Shown: positions 37,083 to 45,172 of the stretch, piece by piece | Position numbering within the stretch: position 1 is the stretch's first letter | How the letters are laid out: every line of letters begins with the position of its first letter | Made by a program: the position numbers and the translations under genes | Source of the DNA: Rhodospirillaceae bacterium | GTDB lineage: Bacteria; Pseudomonadota; Alphaproteobacteria; Rhodospirillales; Rhodospirillaceae | Assembly (NCBI GenBank): GCA_009694245.1 | Contig: SHVO01000005.1 | Location: forward strand, 1 to 45,577 | Direction: 5' to 3' | Length of the DNA: 45,577 bases | Notes under the pieces: generated by a model | Told to the model about the DNA's origin: nothing | The model's database searches: none | What the model saw: only the letters and a program-made list of their open reading frames with translations

Positions 37083-37943
37083 CTGAGACGTCCGGCGGTT
37101 AACGCTCTTTTTTGGTCGACATAGCTGGGCCGGGACCCGTTTGCTTCATTGGGCCGGAACAGGCATTGACTGACGCGGCGCCGTCTCGACAACCGGCGCG
37201 GAAGCACGCATCGCATTGGGAAGCCCGCGACCTCGCCCACGGCTGAGCCAATGGGTCCGTCAACTAACAAGTGTTTTAAAGCGCCGCCGCCTGAGAGACT
37301 AATGCTCTTGGTCCAAGCAACGAATCCGGGCGGCAGTTCGTAGAGGCGCGCTTTCACAGGCCTTATTGTACCACAACCACGCCACTACGGACGCCCTAAT
37401 CGAGCGGCAACATATCTTCCAAGCACTTCGCGGCGCAGTGTGACTTCTTCGCAACGACGCACCCAGCCCTGGCCGAACTCGGGCTCGCAATATAATTGTC
37501 ACGACTCTCCGAAGATCATGGGCTGCGAAGGGGAAATTATTTTTGGTTGAGCACGGGTGCCATACGGAATGTTGCCTACCCGGGTGACTTCGGATTCAAG
37601 GCCGACAATTGGCGCGCGGCGGACCACCGGCGGTAGGCCTTACTTGGGCGCGCCTGATCGCCCGGACACCTACGTCTTATTATTGTTTTACAATGAGTTA
37701 CGAGAGTTCCTACGCAGATTTTGGTGGGACACTATGCGGTCGGTTGATGCGGTGACCAAGAAAATTTGGCGTCGCCGATGTCGGCCGATCTGCCGACCGC
37801 AACACGTCTACCTACGACAGCGTGGGCCGCCGCTTCCGGACGGTCACGCGCTTCAAGGTGCAACATAACTGACCGGTGAGATCACCGGCAGGGGAACGCG
37901 AGTTCCGCCGCTTTCTCGCCCGCACATTGGGAAAGGCCCCGGT
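37083..37943. other. 860-bp stretch without a convincing gene
   Basis: Only short, low-complexity reading frames occur here. A 92-codon frame on the minus strand (37079-37357, GTG start) ends in an ATGA overlap with malonyl-CoA decarboxylase but resembles no family. A plus-strand segment (37756-37872) reads like a fragment of a YD/RHS-type repeat. An almost palindromic hairpin CCGGTGA-GA-TCACCGG (37873-37888) lies downstream of the MFS gene. The stretch may hold remnants of lost genes plus the promoter of the decarboxylase. Confidence 0.5.
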
Positions 37944-39239
37944 TTAGCGATTCAACAGCTTGGCGGGATTGGCAAACACCATCAGCGCTCCCGTGACCAG
38001 GGCGGCGGCTAGCACCATGACGCCTATACTCGTGCTGCCGGTCGTATCCTTGACCCACCCCAGGAGATAGGGACTGATAAATCCCGCGATACTGCCCACC
38101 GAGTTCGCGACGGCAAACCCCATGGCCGCAGCGGCGCCGCTCGTGATGGACGGCATCAAGGTATGAAACTGCGGCACGCAGGGGATGATGCCCATGGCCG
38201 CCAGCGTCAGCGCCGCCAAAGAGATCGCCGTATTGTCGGCGAACATGACGCTTACCGTAAGGCCGATCGCTCCGGTGACGGCTGAGAGCGCCAGATGCCA
38301 GCGTCGCTCCTTGTGTTTGTCTGAGCTGCGACCGACGACAATCATGGCAATCAGCGCCGCAATATACGGAAGGGCTGTAAGCATACCGACATCGAGCGGA
38401 TCGGCCACGCCGCTTGCTTGAATAATGCTCGGAAGCCAAAAACTTATCCCGTAGAGCCCCATGGTGAAGAAGAAATACGTGCTTGCCAGCAGCCACACGC
38501 GCCCATTCAAGAGGCCGTCGCGGACCGAATGCAGGGCTTTTCCGCCGGCCTCCGCGAGGAGATCGCGCTTCACTTGGTCTTTCTCAGCGCTGTTCAACCA
38601 TTTCGCCGAAGTCACGTCATTATCAAGATAAGTGAAACATATCCCGCCTAGAACGATGGCCGGCAGCGCTTCCAGAAAAAATACCCATTTCCAGCCGGCC
38701 ATCCCCATGGCGCCGTTGAAGCTGTTCATGATCCAGCCGGATACAGGGCCGCCAATGATGCCCGACAAGGGAATGCCGGCGAGGAACATCGCCGAGGCCT
38801 TGCCGCGATGCGTCGAAGGGAACCAAAGCGTAAGGTAGTAGAGGACCGCGGGAATAAAGCCTGCTTCGGCGACCCCCAGCAGAAATCTCAGCACATAAAA
38901 CGTCGGCGCAGATGCGACATATATCATCGCCGCGGAAATAACTCCCCAGACGATCATTATGATGCCGATCCAGAGGCGGGCCCCGACCCGCATTAGGACG
39001 ATATTGCTCGGAATCTCGAAGACCACGTAGCCGATAAAGAAAATTCCGGCGCCGAGACCATAAACGGTCTCGGTGAACTGCAAATCACCGAGCATCTGCA
39101 GCTTTGCGAACCCGACGTTGATGCGGTCGAGGTAGGCGATGATGTAGCACATAAGCAGGAACGGGATCAGGCGGCGCAAGATCTTTGCGTAGACCGCATC
39201 CCTCGCCGGTTCACCGGCAACGACTGAGCTTGCTTCCAT
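37944..39239 (-). CDS. MFS transporter, anion:cation symporter (ACS) family
   Basis: A 431-residue 12-helix permease of the ACS family, which imports organic acid anions such as phthalate, glucarate, tartrate and hydroxy acids with protons or sodium. Family marks include LIPFLLMCYIIAYLDRINVGFAKLQM near the first helix, the motif FLLGVAEAGFIPAVLYYLTLWFP before helix five, SAMFLAGIPLSGIIGGPVSGWIM and the inter-domain SDKHKERRW. Signal peptide absent. It follows the mutase gene by 76 bp on the same strand, with a strong GGGGAGGG site before ATG, and most likely takes up the 2-hydroxyisobutyrate (or another short hydroxy acid) used by the cluster. Substrate is inferred from context only. Confidence 0.85.
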   Translation of the reverse strand: MEASSVVAGEPARDAVYAKILRRLIPFLLMCYIIAYLDRINVGFAKLQMLGDLQFTETVYGLGAGIFFIGYVVFEIPSNIVLMRVGARLWIGIIMIVWGVISAAMIYVASAPTFYVLRFLLGVAEAGFIPAVLYYLTLWFPSTHRGKASAMFLAGIPLSGIIGGPVSGWIMNSFNGAMGMAGWKWVFFLEALPAIVLGGICFTYLDNDVTSAKWLNSAEKDQVKRDLLAEAGGKALHSVRDGLLNGRVWLLASTYFFFTMGLYGISFWLPSIIQASGVADPLDVGMLTALPYIAALIAMIVVGRSSDKHKERRWHLALSAVTGAIGLTVSVMFADNTAISLAALTLAAMGIIPCVPQFHTLMPSITSGAAAAMGFAVANSVGSIAGFISPYLLGWVKDTTGSTSIGVMVLAAALVTGALMVFANPAKLLNR

Positions 39240-39315
39240 GGCCCCCTCCCCGGGTTAGACGCCGCAGGACCATGCCAAGCGGCGCGTCAAGGGTGTTCGG
39301 AAAAATCGCAGAAAT

Positions 39316-41007
39316 TTAGAAAACCGGCGTCTCGCGATAGGTACCCCAAATGGGTTTCAGCGTCTCGACGATATCACCCATCGTCGCGCCCGCCTTCACC
39401 AATTCGATCGTGACCGGCATGATGTTTTGGTCTTTGTCGGCCGCCACCGCCTTTAGCCGGTCCAATAGTCGCGATATTACCGCCGGGTCCCGCTCGGCCC
39501 GTACCCGGCGGGTGCGTGCGATCTGCCGATCGGCCGTGCTCTTATCGTAAGGGTGCGTGTGAATTTTCGGATCGGGCGCTCCGTCAACGAAACGGTTCAC
39601 ACCGATCACCGGCTTTTCCCCGGACTGCTTGCGAAGGGCTGTTTCATAGGCGAAATCGGCGATCTGCCCCTGGAACCAGCCCTCCTCGATCAGCTTGAGC
39701 GTGCCGCCGCGGGCGTCGATATCGTCCAGGATCTCGAATATTCGTTTCTCATATTCGGTGGTCAGGCTCTCAACGAAGTAAGAGCCGCCGAGCGGATCAA
39801 TGACCTGCGTGACATTGGTTTCTTCAGCGATGACTTGCTGCGTGCGGAGCGCCATGCGCATGGCATCTTCTGTCGGAATCGCGAAGGCTTCGTCATAGCC
39901 ATTGGTGTGGAGCGATTGGCATCCGCCTAGCACGGCCGCGAGTGCCTGCATGCTGGTGCGAACCACGTTAACCATAAACTGGGGCTTTGTCAGCGTCGCC
40001 GCGGCGGTCTGACAATGGAAGCGCAGGCGCATTGATTCGGGGTTCTTCGCGCCAAACCGCTCTTTCATGATTTTGGCATAACACCGGCGCAGGGCCCGGA
40101 ATTTCGCAACCTCTTCGAAGAAGTCGGCTTGGCAGACAAAAAAGAATGCCAGCCGCGGCGCGAACGCATCGACGTCCATGCCGGTCTTCAACACCTCTTT
40201 CACGTAGACAATCGTGTTGGCGAGCGTGAACGCCGCCTCGTGAAGGGGCGACGAACCGGCCTCGGAGATATGATATCCAGAGATATTGATCGGGTTGTAG
40301 CGTTTCATGGTCTTGGCACAGTGGGTAATGCAATCGCGCACCAAGCGTACTGAAGGCTCAACCGGATAAATGAACTCTTTCTGAGCCATGTATTCCTTAA
40401 GGATGTCGGCCTGCACGGTGCCGGAAAGCTTGTTCAGGTCATACCCGCGCTTTTCCGCCAGTACGATGTACATCGCCAGCAGGATCCAGGCGGTCGGATT
40501 GATGGTCAGCGAGACCGAGATCTTTTCCAGATCGATGCCGTCAAGCAGCGCTTCCATGTCGGCCAGGGTGTCGATCGCGACGCCCTCGCGCCCCACCTCG
40601 CCTTCACTCATCGGATGGTCGGAATCGTAACCCATCAGTGTCGGCATGTCGAAGTCCGTCGAGATGCCGGTCTGGCCCTGTTCGATCAAGTATTTGAAAC
40701 GCTTATTGGTGTCTTCGCCGGTTCCAAATCCGGCGATCTGGCGCATCGTCCAATGACGGCTGCGGTACATGGTTGGATAGGGTCCGCGCGTAAAGGGATA
40801 GCGCCCCGGCAGGCCTACGTCCTCGGCCGGAGTGTCGGCCAAATCCGCGGGCGTGTAGGTGCGTTTGACCGGAATATCGCCGAGGGTGAAGAACGCCGGC
40901 TTACGCTCGGCCTGCTTTTTCACGAACTGCGCAACCTCGTTATTTTCCCAGTCCCGCTCCTCGGCGCGGATTCTGTCAATCGATGCTTGGTCCATGGTCT
41001 TGTTCAT
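39316..41007 (-). CDS. hcmA: 2-hydroxyisobutyryl-CoA mutase large subunit (HcmA type)
   Basis: Substrate-binding subunit of a B12-dependent acyl-CoA mutase, 563 residues, lacking the C-terminal B12 domain, which is a separate gene (HcmB). The TIM barrel shows YPTMYRSRHWTMRQIAGFG, GYDSDHP, GTVQADILKEYMAQ and SGYHISEAGSS (catalytic Tyr245, His246). Specificity positions are Ile91 (Tyr in methylmalonyl-, Phe in isobutyryl-CoA mutase), Asp118 in STDFDMPT (hydroxyl contact) and Gln209 (Arg in methylmalonyl mutase). They correspond to Ile90, Asp117 and Gln208 of the Aquincola tertiaricarbonis HcmA, one residue shifted. The reaction interconverts 2-hydroxyisobutyryl-CoA and (S)-3-hydroxybutyryl-CoA. 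ATG 41007 has an AGAGG site. Generic methylmalonyl-CoA mutase would be an automatic but less exact call. Confidence 0.88.
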   Translation of the reverse strand: MNKTMDQASIDRIRAEERDWENNEVAQFVKKQAERKPAFFTLGDIPVKRTYTPADLADTPAEDVGLPGRYPFTRGPYPTMYRSRHWTMRQIAGFGTGEDTNKRFKYLIEQGQTGISTDFDMPTLMGYDSDHPMSEGEVGREGVAIDTLADMEALLDGIDLEKISVSLTINPTAWILLAMYIVLAEKRGYDLNKLSGTVQADILKEYMAQKEFIYPVEPSVRLVRDCITHCAKTMKRYNPINISGYHISEAGSSPLHEAAFTLANTIVYVKEVLKTGMDVDAFAPRLAFFFVCQADFFEEVAKFRALRRCYAKIMKERFGAKNPESMRLRFHCQTAAATLTKPQFMVNVVRTSMQALAAVLGGCQSLHTNGYDEAFAIPTEDAMRMALRTQQVIAEETNVTQVIDPLGGSYFVESLTTEYEKRIFEILDDIDARGGTLKLIEEGWFQGQIADFAYETALRKQSGEKPVIGVNRFVDGAPDPKIHTHPYDKSTADRQIARTRRVRAERDPAVISRLLDRLKAVAADKDQNIMPVTIELVKAGATMGDIVETLKPIWGTYRETPVF

Positions 41008-41033
41008 CTGCGAATGCCTCTTATCGGATGGTC

Positions 41034-41996
41034 TTACTTCAGTGACGCGGTGAGTAACTCGGTTGCGAGCGAGTACGGGTCACTCTCGCGCAGGTGCAGG
41101 CGCTCGGCCAAAACCGGCCGCAACCCGCCCGCGGCCCGGGTAAACCGTTCAATCAACAGGTTTTCAGCGGTTTTCTGCAGGCGAAATGTGGCGATAGCCA
41201 AGCGCCGATTGCGGCCGATATCGGTATTTTGGCTCGCCCGCCGATGCGCTTCAATAGCCGTTAGAAATTCGTCAAAACCTTGACCGGTAAAAGAGCATAC
41301 ACCGATGACGGGCGGCTGCCACACCGGCTTGGCGCCCGTCTGAGCCCCGAGAGTGAGCATTTGCTTCAGATCCGTCAGAGTCCGGTTGGCATCGCTGCGG
41401 TCGCACTTCGAAACGAGATGAATGTCGGCGATTTCAAGCATGCCTGCCTTGATGGCCTGGACCTCATCGCCAAGGCCAGGCGCAGAGACGACGACCGTGG
41501 TATCCGACGCCTTGGCGATTTCGACCTCGTCTTGGCCCACGCCAACCGTCTCTATGATGATGGCATCAAAACCGCCGAGGTCGAGGATATCGACTGCGTC
41601 CAATGTCGCCCGGGCCATGCCGCCCATGGCGCCATGGGTCGCCATGCTGCGGATATAAACGCCGCCATCGCCCGCCAGGTCCGACATGCGAATGCGGTCG
41701 CCGAGAATGGCGCCGCCCGAATAAGGACTGGATGGATCAACTGCGACGATGCCGACCTTACTGCCCCGCGCGCGTAGGCGGGCGGCCAGCGTCGCGACCA
41801 GGGTGGATTTTCCGCTTCCGGGAACGCCGGTTATGCCTATGACATGCGCCTTGCCGCCACGGCGGTAGACTTGCGCAAGCGCCGCGCGGGCTTCGGGAAT
41901 CCCCGCCTCCGCGCGAGAAATTAGCCGGGCAATGGCGTGAACTTCGCCGCGCTCGATCCGGGGAATGAGGTCGACCGACGGCACATAGGCGCTCAC
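41034..41996 (-). CDS. MeaB-type GTPase, mutase chaperone (MeaH-like)
   Basis: A 320-residue G3E-family GTPase of the MeaB/ArgK type, which protects and reloads the B12 cofactor of an acyl-CoA mutase. Walker A is GVPGSGKST (residues 57-65), switch motifs read DPSSPYSGGAILGDRIRM and ETVGVGQ, and the guanine-specificity motif is SKCD in place of the usual NKxD (Asn replaced by Ser, an oddity). The N-terminal helical arm and C-terminal dimerisation arm (residues from about 255) are both present. GTG start overlaps the ligase stop by four bases; hcmA follows 26 bp later. Mutase-associated G proteins in HCM clusters are called MeaH, so this should serve the HcmAB pair here. Confidence 0.87.
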   Translation of the reverse strand: MSAYVPSVDLIPRIERGEVHAIARLISRAEAGIPEARAALAQVYRRGGKAHVIGITGVPGSGKSTLVATLAARLRARGSKVGIVAVDPSSPYSGGAILGDRIRMSDLAGDGGVYIRSMATHGAMGGMARATLDAVDILDLGGFDAIIIETVGVGQDEVEIAKASDTTVVVSAPGLGDEVQAIKAGMLEIADIHLVSKCDRSDANRTLTDLKQMLTLGAQTGAKPVWQPPVIGVCSFTGQGFDEFLTAIEAHRRASQNTDIGRNRRLAIATFRLQKTAENLLIERFTRAAGGLRPVLAERLHLRESDPYSLATELLTASLK

Positions 41997-43447
41997 CCTG
42001 CCCGCTCCCGTTCCAAATGCGCGTGCATCTCGCGAAAGGCTGCGCGGTCATCGACCACACGGCGCGCCTTGAAATCCGTACGCGGCAACTGGCCATGGGC
42101 GACAATTTCCGCCTGGGCGCGCAGGCCAAGAACCTTTTGCAGGCGGTGCAAAATATCTAAGCGAAACGCCTCAACGGCGCTGCCGCCGGCCCTGAAAATA
42201 CCCTCACTGGCCTCAACACGAAGCAGGAGCTCGTCCATAGCGGCTTGGCGAGAAATAATGATTTGGTGTTCACCGCCGTAGCCGGGGGTCTCGTTCAGGG
42301 CGGCCTCGATTTCGCTGGGATAGACGTTCTCGCCGCGGATCGTAAACATATCGTCGATGCGCCCAAAGATGCCGTGGGGCAGCCGCGGATAGGTGCGCCC
42401 GCAAGGGTTCGGGCCATCGACCCACTGCGTGAGGTCACCCGACGCCAGCCGAATCATGGGCTGCGATGTACGCTCGAGGTGGGTGTAAACCGGTGTGCCG
42501 CGCTGGCCGTACGGTACCCGGCGCATGCTTTTGGGGTCGCAGACCTGCGTGTAGATTATATCCTGCCAGCACAACATGCCTTCGGTCTCGGCCGAGCCGG
42601 CAACGTTCATCCACGGCGTCATTTCGGCCATGGAGCCGCAATCGAAGATCTTGGCGCCGTAAAGCTCGTCAATGCGAGCACGCACACCGGGAATCGATGC
42701 CCCAGGTTCGCCCGAAAAGAACATGTGCCGGATGCCAAATTTTCGTGGGTCGAGGCCCTCTTTTATCGCCGTCTCACCGAGATGGATGGCATAGGTGGGC
42801 GTGCCATAGAAGGCGCCCGGCCTGATAATATCGAGCCATTGAGCGCAGCGCGCCGTCATGCCGGGCGCGCCCGCGCCAAAGGGGAAGGCCTTGGCGCCGA
42901 GGCGCTCGGCGCCGGCAAGCGCGCCCCAGCTACCCATGTAAAGGCTGAAAATGGCGGCCACACAGATGGTGTCGCCGGGTCGCATGCCCATGCCCCACAT
43001 GATGCGGGCGTGGGCGTTGGCGATGGCCCGCCAGTCGCTTCGCCCAATGGCGAAAGCCGTGGGCCGGCCGGTCGTGCCGCTGGTGCCGTGAAGGTGGAAA
43101 ATCTCGCTTTCCGGGACGCACAGATAGTCGCCGAAAGGCGGGGTCTTCGCCTGGGAAGCACGTAATTCGGCCTTATTGACGACCGGCACCCGATCTTCGA
43201 AGTCTTCGAGCGACCGAAGGTGATCGGGATGGAATTCGGCTTCGTTCCATTTGCGCCGGTAGAACTCGGAATTCTCATAGGCGTATGTGCACACTAACCG
43301 CAGCCGCTCCAGGATGGCCTGTTCCCGTTCGCTGGCCGGCATGGTTTCCCGGCGCGGAAACCAGTGGCGACTTCCGGACGCTGGCAGGTAGGTGTCGTCG
43401 TAGGCCGGCGGGAATGTCCAGGATTCCATCAGCGCAGATGCGGTCAA
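41993..43447 (-). CDS. hcl: Acyl-CoA ligase, probable 2-hydroxyisobutyrate-CoA ligase (PaaK-like)
   Basis: An AMP-forming CoA ligase of 484 residues in the phenylacetate-CoA ligase group. The adenylate-binding loop HGTSGTTGRPTAF, the FSGEPGASIP segment, GQRGTPVYTHLERTSQPMIRL and hinge RIDDMFTIRGENVYPSEIEAAL are clear, with a C-terminal acyl transfer Lys in PRTDFKARRV. The gene sits between the mutase B12 subunit and the GTPase, as the 2-hydroxyisobutyryl-CoA ligase (Hcl) does in known HCM clusters, so it should activate 2-hydroxyisobutyrate with ATP and CoA. Start is TTG 43447, overlapping hcmB's stop (TTGA), with CGAGGG ahead; ATG 43429 is an alternative. Phenylacetate itself is unlikely because the paa genes are absent. 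Confidence 0.82.
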   Translation of the reverse strand: MTASALMESWTFPPAYDDTYLPASGSRHWFPRRETMPASEREQAILERLRLVCTYAYENSEFYRRKWNEAEFHPDHLRSLEDFEDRVPVVNKAELRASQAKTPPFGDYLCVPESEIFHLHGTSGTTGRPTAFAIGRSDWRAIANAHARIMWGMGMRPGDTICVAAIFSLYMGSWGALAGAERLGAKAFPFGAGAPGMTARCAQWLDIIRPGAFYGTPTYAIHLGETAIKEGLDPRKFGIRHMFFSGEPGASIPGVRARIDELYGAKIFDCGSMAEMTPWMNVAGSAETEGMLCWQDIIYTQVCDPKSMRRVPYGQRGTPVYTHLERTSQPMIRLASGDLTQWVDGPNPCGRTYPRLPHGIFGRIDDMFTIRGENVYPSEIEAALNETPGYGGEHQIIISRQAAMDELLLRVEASEGIFRAGGSAVEAFRLDILHRLQKVLGLRAQAEIVAHGQLPRTDFKARRVVDDRAAFREMHAHLERERAG

Positions 43448-43851
43448 CGCGGCCCTCGTTCCGCGACCAGACGCGTGAGCGTCTTGACGATCGCCTCGGG
43501 TGGCGTGTCTTGGAGCAACACTTCGCTTACACCCATTTTCTTGAGTTCGGCCACGTCCTCATCGGGCATAACGCCGCCGGCTACGATGATCAGGTCGTTA
43601 ATGCCCTTATCGGCCAGGAGGTTGAAGATCTTGGGAAAAACGGTGAGGTGCACGCCCGAGAGCAGGCTGACACCGAGAACGTCGACATCCTCCTGGATTG
43701 CGGCACTCACGACTTCCTCGGGCGTGCGGTGAAGGCCGGAGTAGATCACATCCATGCCAGCATCTCTTAACGTTCGCGCAACCACTTTCACGCCGCGGTC
43801 ATGCCCATCCAGGCCGACCTTGGCTAGCAATACACGGATAGGCTGACTCAA
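43444..43851 (-). CDS. hcmB: 2-hydroxyisobutyryl-CoA mutase B12-binding subunit (HcmB type)
   Basis: A 135-residue cobalamin-binding subunit. The DxHxxG motif is LDGHDRG (Asp15, His17, Gly20), His17 being the lower cobalt ligand; the remaining tail-binding parts are SLLSG and the VAGGVMPDED loop. This size and sequence match the separate small subunit of heteromeric mutases (HcmB, IcmB-small, McmA2) that pairs with the 563-residue large subunit. It is the first of the four coupled genes hcmB-hcl-meaH-hcmA. The start codon is TTG at 43851 with GGGGA seven bases ahead; no ATG is in a good place. The upstream hydrolase gene ends 49 bp away. Confidence 0.88.
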   Translation of the reverse strand: MSQPIRVLLAKVGLDGHDRGVKVVARTLRDAGMDVIYSGLHRTPEEVVSAAIQEDVDVLGVSLLSGVHLTVFPKIFNLLADKGINDLIIVAGGVMPDEDVAELKKMGVSEVLLQDTPPEAIVKTLTRLVAERGPR

Positions 43852-43900
43852 AGAACTTCCCCTAAAACTGGACTCTTACCAGCCCCAGCACTTAAGGGCT

Positions 43901-45025
43901 TCAGCTCTGCCGCTTGTTCGCCGGCCAGGTGTGGGGCTCGCCGATGAATACTTCCTTGGTGCGAATATTGATGCATACGGGCGTCCGATAAAGTGGCGCG
44001 ATGGACTGGGTCGCGGGCATTTTATCCCGCACCGCCATGAACAACGGTTCGGTGCCCATGTCCGGGAACGAGCCGGCGGTTTCGTCGTGATGGTTGGGCA
44101 GAAAAATGTCCGGCTTGAACAGTTCGACCAACGGCAGCGTGCCTTCGATTTGACGTTTTGGAACGAAGTAGCCTTGATAGGCGACGCTGGCGACATCCAC
44201 CTTGCCGATACGTTTCATGACTGCACGCTGGCCTTCGGTGACTGGTCCCGAGCTATCCAGCATCATGAACTTAAAACCGTTATCGAAGGTGATGAGGAAA
44301 GCGTAGGTGCCCTGATCAAGGACATGCGGGTCGTTGGTGCCCTTGATCACGCCCGAATTACCCGCCGCCCGCGCTTCCGGCGAACGGCCGATGCCGGTGG
44401 CTTTTTGCAACTCGGCCCAAGCCGCGCCCGCGACTTTGGTGAATTCCGGCGTGCGCGAATTGTGTTGGGACAAGATCGATTCCACCGTGAAGCCAAGGTA
44501 CTTCTGTACGTCGCCATTCTTGACTGTCATGGCCTGCTTCTCGGGCAGACCCATTTTCACTGCCACCTCGGTCGTTAATGCGGCTCCGTAAAGCGGCGCA
44601 TTGGCCTGTTTGGCGATCTGCGGGCCCTCGGACATATGATCGCCGTGGCCGTGGCCGATGTAGAGCGCCGTGACCTTCTTGATTTGGTCGGCGGTGACGC
44701 CGATGGGCCGCGCGAAGGCCTCGCGCTCATACTGGGCGTCGAACAAGATTACCGAATCGCGATAGGCCAATTCAAAATTGGCCGAGCCGACGTAGCGCAG
44801 CACCATGAGATCGGAACCCTTGGGCGCCGGGCCACCGGCACCGACCATCTGCAGAGACTGGCAGGCCGGCTCCTGCGCCCAGGCGGGCGCGTCAGCGGCG
44901 TTGACCGAAGGTCCCGTGACCATGGCGGTGGCTCCGCCGAGCACAAGAGCCAGCGCACTGACGGTTGTGCGAGCCCACGGCTTCACCGAAGCCCCTGATC
45001 CACAAAGCGTTTTAATTGAGTTCAT
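43901..45025 (-). CDS. Secreted MBL-fold metallo-hydrolase
   Basis: A 374-residue exported enzyme of the metallo-beta-lactamase superfamily. The N-terminus has a basic region (SVKPWARTT) and hydrophobic stretch ending VNAADAPAWA, a Sec signal. The zinc motif is GHGHGDH (His125, His127, Asp129, His130), followed by the His in LSQHNSR, Asp in MMLDSSG and His in NHHDE. It has the look of UlaG-like or lipoprotein-related hydrolases of the superfamily, whose substrates range from lactones to phosphate esters; the specific reaction is unknown. The gene precedes hcmB by 49 bp on the same strand and may supply the 2-hydroxy acid to the cluster by hydrolysis. A strong GGGGAGGG site precedes ATG 45025. 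Confidence 0.82.
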   Translation of the reverse strand: MNSIKTLCGSGASVKPWARTTVSALALVLGGATAMVTGPSVNAADAPAWAQEPACQSLQMVGAGGPAPKGSDLMVLRYVGSANFELAYRDSVILFDAQYEREAFARPIGVTADQIKKVTALYIGHGHGDHMSEGPQIAKQANAPLYGAALTTEVAVKMGLPEKQAMTVKNGDVQKYLGFTVESILSQHNSRTPEFTKVAGAAWAELQKATGIGRSPEARAAGNSGVIKGTNDPHVLDQGTYAFLITFDNGFKFMMLDSSGPVTEGQRAVMKRIGKVDVASVAYQGYFVPKRQIEGTLPLVELFKPDIFLPNHHDETAGSFPDMGTEPLFMAVRDKMPATQSIAPLYRTPVCINIRTKEVFIGEPHTWPANKRQS

Positions 45026-45129
45026 GTCGCCCTCCCCGGCTGAATTCAGCGCCTAAACTTCGAATCGAGAATAGCCTAAGGGAGGTATCAAGCGACATAA
45101 ATTGTGCAAATTCGCTTGCGCACGATCGG

Positions 45130-45169
45130 AAAAAGGTGAGCCGGCCACCGGGGAGAGGTGGCCGGCTCA
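45130..45169 (-). terminator. Intrinsic terminator of the DUF1552-like gene
   Basis: TGAGCCGGCCACC (45137-45149) and GGTGGCCGGCTCA (45157-45169) form a perfect 13-bp stem with a 7-nt loop. On the minus strand the stem is followed by CC and a run of five T (45130-45134 complement), the standard intrinsic terminator layout. It would end transcription coming from the right, 180 bp after the DUF1552-like stop. Confidence 0.8.
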
Positions 45170-45172
45170 GGA

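Noticed and set aside
37557-37868. 103-codon plus-strand ORF
   Set aside because: Composition is Arg/Pro-rich, it has no ribosome site or family match, and it overlaps the YD-like fragment in another frame.
45026-45130. Cobalamin riboswitch ahead of the B12-dependent mutase cluster
   Set aside because: I looked for a B12-box-like sequence and long leader before the MBL-fold and hcmB genes; the gaps (104 and 49 bp) are too short or lack the conserved core.
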